Shown: piece by piece, positions 33,422-39,009 of the stretch
Layout of the letters: every line of letters starts with the position of its first letter
Position numbering within the stretch: the stretch's first letter is position 1
Source of the DNA: Seiridium cupressi
Lineage: Eukaryota; Ascomycota; Sordariomycetes; Amphisphaeriales; Sporocadaceae
NCBI GenBank assembly: GCA_036674765.1
Contig: JARVKI010000175.1
Coordinates: 1-39,009, forward strand
Direction of reading: 5' to 3'
DNA: 39,009 nucleotides
Position numbers and translations under genes: made by a program
Notes under the pieces: model-generated
The model's input: the letters and a program-made list of their open reading frames with translations, nothing else
Told to the model about the DNA's origin: nothing
Databases searched by the model: none

Positions 33422-33442
33422 CCGAGACGACACGCGACTCGG
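33422..33442. promoter_or_regulatory. Inverted repeat CCGAG-N11-CTCGG upstream of the FMO
   Basis: A perfect 5-bp inverted repeat with an 11-bp spacer, about 96 bp before the FMO start codon. It contains CCG and CGG triplets in everted order (CCG-N15-CGG), the kind of half-site pair Zn2Cys6 dimers can bind. The neighbouring regulator at 36218-38037 is a candidate partner. This is inference from pattern only; short repeats like this arise by chance in GC-rich DNA. Confidence 0.3.
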
Positions 33443-33537
33443 ATCTATGGCGGTGCAGCGACGGCTATGAAAGCGGGCGAGGCCGCACTCCAGATGGCAG
33501 TGCAATTCCACAACAACTTCATCGCCTACACTTCACA

Positions 33538-35593
33538 ATGGCTCCCTCTACCACCACCGAGCACATCGATGTGCGCGACAACCACGTCGATGTCGATGCC
33601 CTCAAGGCCAGAGCCGCCTCCAAGCTGGCCGAGGTGAACGGCACCACCGAACGCCCTCCGGTGGCAGACGATTACATGTACGACTTCAAGTACAACCACG
33701 CCCTGCCGACCACCGATGTTCTCGGCGTCAGAATCCCTCAGGACTGCGACGCACAGGCCGAAGCAGAGGGCATCGTCAAGCAGCTGTCTGAGGCTCTGGG
33801 CGCTGGCAATGCCGAGGCTTTTGCAGATATTTTTCTCGAGTACGGTACGGCCACTCTCCCAAACAGCCCCCACGATTGAACAGAACGATTCAGACTAACT
33901 CAACGCAGGCGTGTGGCGCGACAAGATTTCCTTCACCTGGGACCAAAGAACCTTCAACTTCCGCCCTGCAATTTTGAAGGCTGCCAAGGACCTTCTTCCA
34001 ACAACCAAAGCCTCCAACTTCGCCTTCCTCAAACCGGCCCCCTCGATTGAGCGGCCTTACGATGACTTCGAACTGCTACAATTTATTGTGTCGTTCGAGA
34101 CAGAGCTCGTTGTCGCTTCGGCCGTCATCAAGGCCGTGCTCACCAAGGACGGCTGGAAGATTTATATTATGCACACTGTTGCCGAGCAACTCAAGCAATT
34201 TCCGGAGCGTGCTCCCGATGATGGCCACATGACCGGAACAATCAGCTGGGAGGCACAGCGCGCCGCCGAAATCGAAGCAGCCGACCCACAGGTTTTGATC
34301 ATTGGTGGTGGACAGAAGTAAGGTTTCCCTATCTTCAGACAGGTTTATCACAGTACACTAATAGCGAATAGTGGTCTTGCTCTAGCTGCGCGGTGCAAAG
34401 CGATTGGTCTCAACTGCCTGATCGTCGAGCGTGGCGACGAGATTGGAGATGTCTGGAAGAAGAGATACGAATATCTTTCTCTCCACTTCCCGCACTGGGC
34501 AGACGATCTGCCTTACTTCCGATACCCGAAGCACTGGCCCACATACACCCCCGCTCAGAAGCAGGGTATTTACATGAGCTGGTACGCTTCCGCGATGGAA
34601 CTGAACGTCTGGACCAAATCAACCGTCATCGAGGCTGAACAGGATGAGCAAAACAAATGGACGGTCAAGATCAACAAGGGCGGCAAGGACACCAAGACCG
34701 TGCACCCCACGCACGTCGTAATGGCCACCTCTCTCTGCGGTGTCCCGTACATGCCCACTGTCCCAGGCATGGACCAGTTCAAGGGCGAAATCCGCCATTC
34801 TTCCGCCCACGACAGCTCTCGCGACTTTGTCGGCAAGAAGGTCTGCGTGGTAGGCACCTCTTCCTCGGGCTTTGACACTGCTTTCGACTGTTCCCGTCGC
34901 GGCATCGACGTAACCCTCCTACAACGCTCGCCAACGTATGTCATGTCGCTCACACACTCTGTGCCTCGCATCTTGGGTGGCTTCGGTCCCGACGCCGAGG
35001 GCAACCGCCGCGAGCCCGAGGAGCACGATCGTCTTTTCTTCTCCACCCCGGTGGGGCCCGGCGAGGAGCTTGGTCGCCGACTGGCCAAGACCCTCGAGGA
35101 CCTCGACAGGCCTCTGCTCGACGCACTCAACGCTCGCGGCTTGAGGACATGGCGTGGCCAGAGAGGCACCGGGAACGGCACCCTTGGCCAGACACGGAAC
35201 GGCGGCTTCTACTTCGACGCCGGCGCGTGCAAGGACATTATTGATGGCAAGATCAAGGTCGAGCCGGGCTACATCGAGCGCTTCACCGAGGACAAGGTCA
35301 TCCTCAGCGATGGGCGCGAGCGCGAGTTTGACCTGGTCGTCTTCGCGACGGGATTCTCCAACCTGAACGACTCGATCCGCGACACGCTGGGGCCCAAGGT
35401 TGCTAACAGTGTGGGTCAAGTGTGGGGTATCGACGAGGAGGGCGAGTATAGAAATGCTTTCAGGGAGACTGGAGTGCCCAACTTCTGGATAATGGTCGGT
35501 TTCCTGCCAATGACCCGTTTCCAGTCAAGACCGCTTGCTCTTCGGTTGAAAGCACTGACGGAAGGCATCTCGCCTCCCCCCTATACGGCATGA
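33538..35593 (+). CDS. Flavin-containing monooxygenase with N-terminal NTF2-like region
   Basis: Three exons (33538-33844, 33909-34317, 34372-35593), introns 64 and 54 bp; 645 aa. Residues 1 to about 225 form a separate region (GVWRDKISFTWDQRTFNF, then a SnoaL/NTF2-like layout). Then comes the first nucleotide-binding motif, IIGGGQNGLALA (GxGxxG, split by intron 2 at N). The FMO signature FxGxxxHxxx occurs as FKGEIRHSSAHDS near residue 374, a second GxSxxG-like motif as VVGTSSSG near 400, and FATGF near 562. That set is typical for FMO/YUCCA-like class B monooxygenases, which form a C4a-peroxyflavin with NADPH and O2 and oxygenate N, S or carbonyl carbon. The substrate is unknown; Baeyer-Villiger-type chemistry is possible. 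Codon use is strongly C-ending, suggesting high expression. It converges on the Zn2Cys6 regulator. Confidence 0.94.
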
Positions 35594-36217
35594 TTGCATA
35601 GATAATCCCTTTTCTTGTATATAGACTCTATGATGTGATGTATTTCCTAGTCGTTCAAATTTAGAAGCCATGTTCTGCCATGCTTACCATGAATCCTTCC
35701 ATTTACCACGCTTGGCAAGAGAAATCTGTTTCAAACAAAGTGAAAGTTTCTTCTGGTGGCCTTACCCGGGGGGGGGGGGGGGGGTGTATATCCACGCCTT
35801 CTAACATGTGCTCATGTGTATTCGACGTGGGACAGATCATTGTCCTCCCTGACCAGCTGCACTTATCCAAGTATGTGCACTTTGATACTTCCGGCCTGAA
35901 GGCTTTGTGATCGAGCCCGTTCAAGTCTTTCTATGCCGAGGAAACATGCTTGTGGCGACCTTCTGAGCTTGGATTATGGGCATTGGCCATTCCTCCACAA
36001 TGTAGCTCCCTCCGGATTGGCGACCGGATGACCAACCCAAGCCGACCAGTCCAAGACCTGCGAACTGATTTCACATATGATCTCGTAACGAGTGTACGAT
36101 GTGCGGCTGACTGCTTCCTTCAGGCGTCTATTCATGACGTCAAACATCCATGCTTTTGTGCTTCATCATAGAGGGCATACAGTCGAACTAGATCCAAAAC
36201 GGTAGGGCTTTTGGTCT
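35594..36217. other. 3' spacer with a 17-G run
   Basis: This 624-bp spacer lies between two convergent gene ends (FMO and regulator). It contains 17 consecutive G at 35768-35784. The short ORFs overlapping it have no codon character. Otherwise only 3' UTR sequence is expected. Confidence 0.45.
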
Positions 36218-38037
36218 TCAATCATCCTCGATGTTCTCCCTCCACTGTCGTTGTAGCGATTCGACAAGCACCGAGGTTTTCCAGCCAGAGCGTCGGCGCC
36301 AATTCTCCAAAAAGTCGAGGGCGGCCATTTGATCAGCTGGGTGGTGTAAATATGCCCCCCACACAGCCAGACAGTGCCTCGCAGTGAACCAGGTATTTTC
36401 GGCCCTCACGTTCGAGATAGCTATGCCCAATACTATGAATAGATGATGCCGAATCCGTCGCGCTGTCGCTCTACTTTCAGCGAGATATTCGTGTGTGTGT
36501 AAGACGTTTCGCGGCCCCACCGCACTGAGGACGATCTGGGCTATGTGATAATATTGTAATCCAACAGCGTGGTAGGGCAGCAGCATCCAGACCTCTGGGA
36601 AGCAGCGATTTTCCTGCCGCGACCGAGCTTGAACATAGACGGGCTGGTAGGACGACGGTTTGGACTTGTCCCAGTCTGCAAGTTCGGCTTCCGATAGTGC
36701 TATATGTGCAGGGTTCCTAGGTTCACGGAAAGCGCGTGTCAGGAGAAAGGCAAGATTAAGAATGGACCTGCTCGCCCAAGAATAATCGTCGTTGCGGCGG
36801 ATTGAGACAGATTCAGCAAAACAATCGAGCCTAGTCTTAATTGGTGTTTGCCTAGTGAGTGATATGTAGATATCCTCCCTCAGACATAGCCAGCATGCGG
36901 CTTCGCCAACTCCGCCCATGGTCGAAAATTCCGGAACCATGTTCAGGATGCGAGAAGTACCCTCCAAGTGAAAGCGATTATCTTGTTCTAGTGACAGTTA
37001 GCTTCCATATGACAGTCGCGCTAAACAGCTTTTTCAGTATGGATGGAAGAACAAGGCCTCAATGCCCTCGAAGATATGGATCGGATCACCATTGAGCGTG
37101 CAAAGTGAGTAGGGCGCTCAGAAATCCAGCCCCAACCTCGGCTGCCAGGCAAATTGTCATGGGGATCAGAAAACGAACTGATTTACTGACCGTCCATTTC
37201 CTCATTCTGTCTCAGTAGAGCAACAGCCGTCAAAATGCTCTCGGTAATTTCCTGGCCACCGGACATTGAAGGTATCAGAAGCTGGAGACATCGGTTTTGA
37301 TAGTCCAGAGCTTTACCGTCCCCGTCTTCATCATCTTGGCAGCGGTAGAAATGGCGCGCTGAGAAGGCGCAGATAGCGTTTCGAACTATGAGATCTGTGA
37401 ACGCTAGCCGAGATACAACCGTCTCGAAAGTTCGGAAGGGATCCGCAATGTCGGTCCACTGGGCCATATGATCAGTAAAGTTGCGGACGAGGAGCGCCTC
37501 AATCGGAGTCAGAGGGGAGCAACTATCCATTAGATGATCACTCAAAGGCGACGGCTCCTCTATCAAGCGCTCAGACAAGGGCGAAGTATCGTCCATCTGG
37601 TAATCCAGGGCCATGGAATCCTCCGGGCCCCGAGAAACGACATGGCTACTGCAGATACTGTCTCCTGAGACACTTTCTGCTGACATGTTCTGGCCTGGGG
37701 ACGCCTGTGAGAACGAAAATGGAAGCGACCTCTTGGGCCGAGGTGGTGGCGATTCTTCCTCGCGGTACATGGCACGCACCTCCGGGGTCTCGTCGTGGAA
37801 TTGAGCCGGCGCTCGAGGGAGCGGACACGGGCGCCACAAACCCGAGGAAGCGCGGGACAAGGCCGTCTGCATCGGATGGTAACGAAACTTGAGCGACGGC
37901 TGGCGCACACATGCGATGCCGGCATCCTTGCACTGCCGACAGCCATCCTCCTGGAAATCGCACTTCCGATGGCGGATCCTGCAGGTCTGGCAGACTTGGG
38001 TCGGTCTCGCGACGGCAGCCTCTTCTGTGACTTGCAT
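36218..38037 (-). CDS. Zn2Cys6 transcription factor
   Basis: Two exons (38037-37191 and 36987-36218); the intron of 203 bp (36988-37190) is the longest in the window and ends with a gctaac branch and ctag. Spliced protein 538 aa. The first ATG in frame is at 38037; codons upstream (TTG) are not starts. The zinc cluster is C16-x2-C19-x6-C26-x6-C33-x2-C36-x6-C43. A Pro/Ser-rich linker follows, then a helical region of the fungal-specific regulator type: VRNAICAFSARHF, SILTAVALLRQNEEMD ending exon 1, and NRFHLEGTSRILN beginning exon 2. The DxGLYExxD-like join (EEMD|EQDNRFHL) is as expected. The family are nuclear transcriptional regulators, often pathway-specific. It sits next to the FMO and could control it or the wider set of oxidoreductases. 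There may be a small extra exon inside the long intron. Confidence 0.85.
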
Positions 38038-39009
38038 GCTCGCAAGCGAGACCGCTGTCTGGGATGTCAAGGGTTAGGCAGATGCGCAGCAGCTCGATGC
38101 AGATCGATCGTGTGCCGCCCGCCTAGACGGTGATCACCATTCTTGCTTAGCCAAGGTGACCTTGATCTGTCCCATGGGTGCAGCAAGTGTGGTCGTTCTG
38201 CGGCTTGCACTTTCCCCAGATTTCGCCAGGGCGGGCACGGCACAGCCTCGGAAAATTGATGAACCCGGCAGGCAAGGACCTAAGCAACGCTAGAATATAA
38301 GCGGGGTAATGCATTATAAACTCCGGTGTAGGCTTTGTGGCTAAAGGCCGAGGCGATTGAGAAACATCGCTAGAGCTACAATATACCCATGCGCTCGCTT
38401 AGGCCTATGCCTACGAAGAGCACCTTGATGGGCACGCAAGATGGGGGAACTGTGTATATTGTGTGGTAGTGTAGGAAGTAGTGAGAAGCTTCGGCTCCCC
38501 AGCTCTCTGGCCTATGTGACCGGAGAACGCACAGACCATACGGGTTCTTCCTCACACTTTAACTATTACTCTGAATACAAGTTGCTACTGGTAAGCCATT
38601 ATTAGCATTAGTGTCGAATCCATGCTCCCATCCATTCTGATTGGGCACATATCGTAGATTTGACTCTGTACAATTTAGTATCGCCCTTTCGATCTCGTAA
38701 TGCTTCTACACCTTTGAGCCGTCTTGCGTGAATTTGATATCGGTTTCATGTAGAGGCATTGATAACAACTCATGTCTGTCTGCGTACAGCCCTTCCCCGT
38801 ATCGTACTGTGTCATAACTGATATTGGTTGGTAAAGTCTTTCGTTTAGTTTACTCTACTGCAGCCATACACAACCCACCACCGAGCACTGAGTTGGCACG
38901 ACAGCTATGATTTCCATCGCATGTTTCTTGCTTTTCCCAGCCCTCCAAAGTCCCCTTACCCGCGGGCAAGTACCTCCACTCACGTGCCGCTATACCATCT
39001 ACGGCAACT
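38038..39009. promoter_or_regulatory. Regulator promoter and right edge of window
   Basis: 972 bp upstream of the minus-strand regulator. No gene-like ORF, repeat or RNA gene was recognised; the sequence near 38220-38320 contains possible promoter AT elements but nothing specific. Confidence 0.4.

Larger units (their letters stand above)
32438..33537. other. Spacer between AKR and FMO
   Basis: A 1.1-kb spacer with the AKR 3' end and the FMO promoter. It contains a low-complexity A/T stretch (32721-32772) and a CCGAG/CTCGG inverted repeat close to the FMO start, listed separately. No gene was recognised. Confidence 0.45.

Noticed and set aside
34570..35419. Long minus-strand ORFs (166-203 codons) opposite the FMO
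   Set aside because: Antisense shadows caused by the strong C-ending codon bias of the FMO gene; compositions are Ser/Arg-rich and featureless.
1..39009. CRISPR array, rRNA, origin or intact transposase
   Set aside because: No regular repeats, no ribosomal sequence and no transposase or reverse transcriptase motifs were found on either strand.

Overview
This looks like nuclear DNA of a filamentous ascomycete (Pezizomycotina; an Aspergillus/Penicillium-type Eurotiomycete would fit, but the genus cannot be fixed from sequence alone). The clues are short spliceosomal introns (mostly 46-68 bp) with GT..AG ends and GCTAAC/CTRAC branch sites, three Zn2Cys6 (Gal4-type) regulators, a fungal Kre33/NAT10 gene, and fungal-only families. 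Joining exons at those signals gives clean reading frames for eleven genes.

Left part (1-13 kb): the 3' end of a fungal protein that starts outside the window. A FAD-dependent hydroxylase (1335-2534) lies downstream of a large Zn2Cys6 regulator (3138-5488) on the same strand. Next comes a secreted alpha/beta-hydrolase with one frameshift (6141-7393) and a gene-poor stretch (7.4-10.2 kb). A second Zn2Cys6 regulator (10215-12001) faces a heavily decayed DUF8021-type secreted-protein pseudogene (12127-12916).

Middle (13-24 kb): a five-exon integral membrane protein (13369-15047), a small Nudix hydrolase (15610-16144), the housekeeping rRNA cytidine acetyltransferase/RNA helicase KRE33 (16362-19671), an SDR oxidoreductase (20601-21694) and a sugar-porter MFS transporter (21840-23712).

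Right part (24-39 kb): about 2.9 kb without genes, with a possible solo LTR. It is followed by a berberine-bridge-like FAD oxidoreductase pseudogene (about 26697-28759), interrupted by a scaffold gap with a poly-G left edge and a poly-C right edge. Then come a Gfo/Idh/MocA dehydrogenase (29141-30457) and a divergent aldo-keto reductase (31239-32437), a flavin monooxygenase with an N-terminal NTF2-like region (33538-35593), and a third Zn2Cys6 regulator (36218-38037).

The SDR, MFS, BBE remnant, Gfo/Idh, AKR, FMO and regulator could form a small catabolic or tailoring neighbourhood. There is no PKS, NRPS, terpene synthase or other core enzyme in the window, so this is only a hypothesis. I found no convincing tRNA, rRNA, CRISPR or intact transposon. 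Exon boundaries were placed by eye from splice signals and frame continuity.
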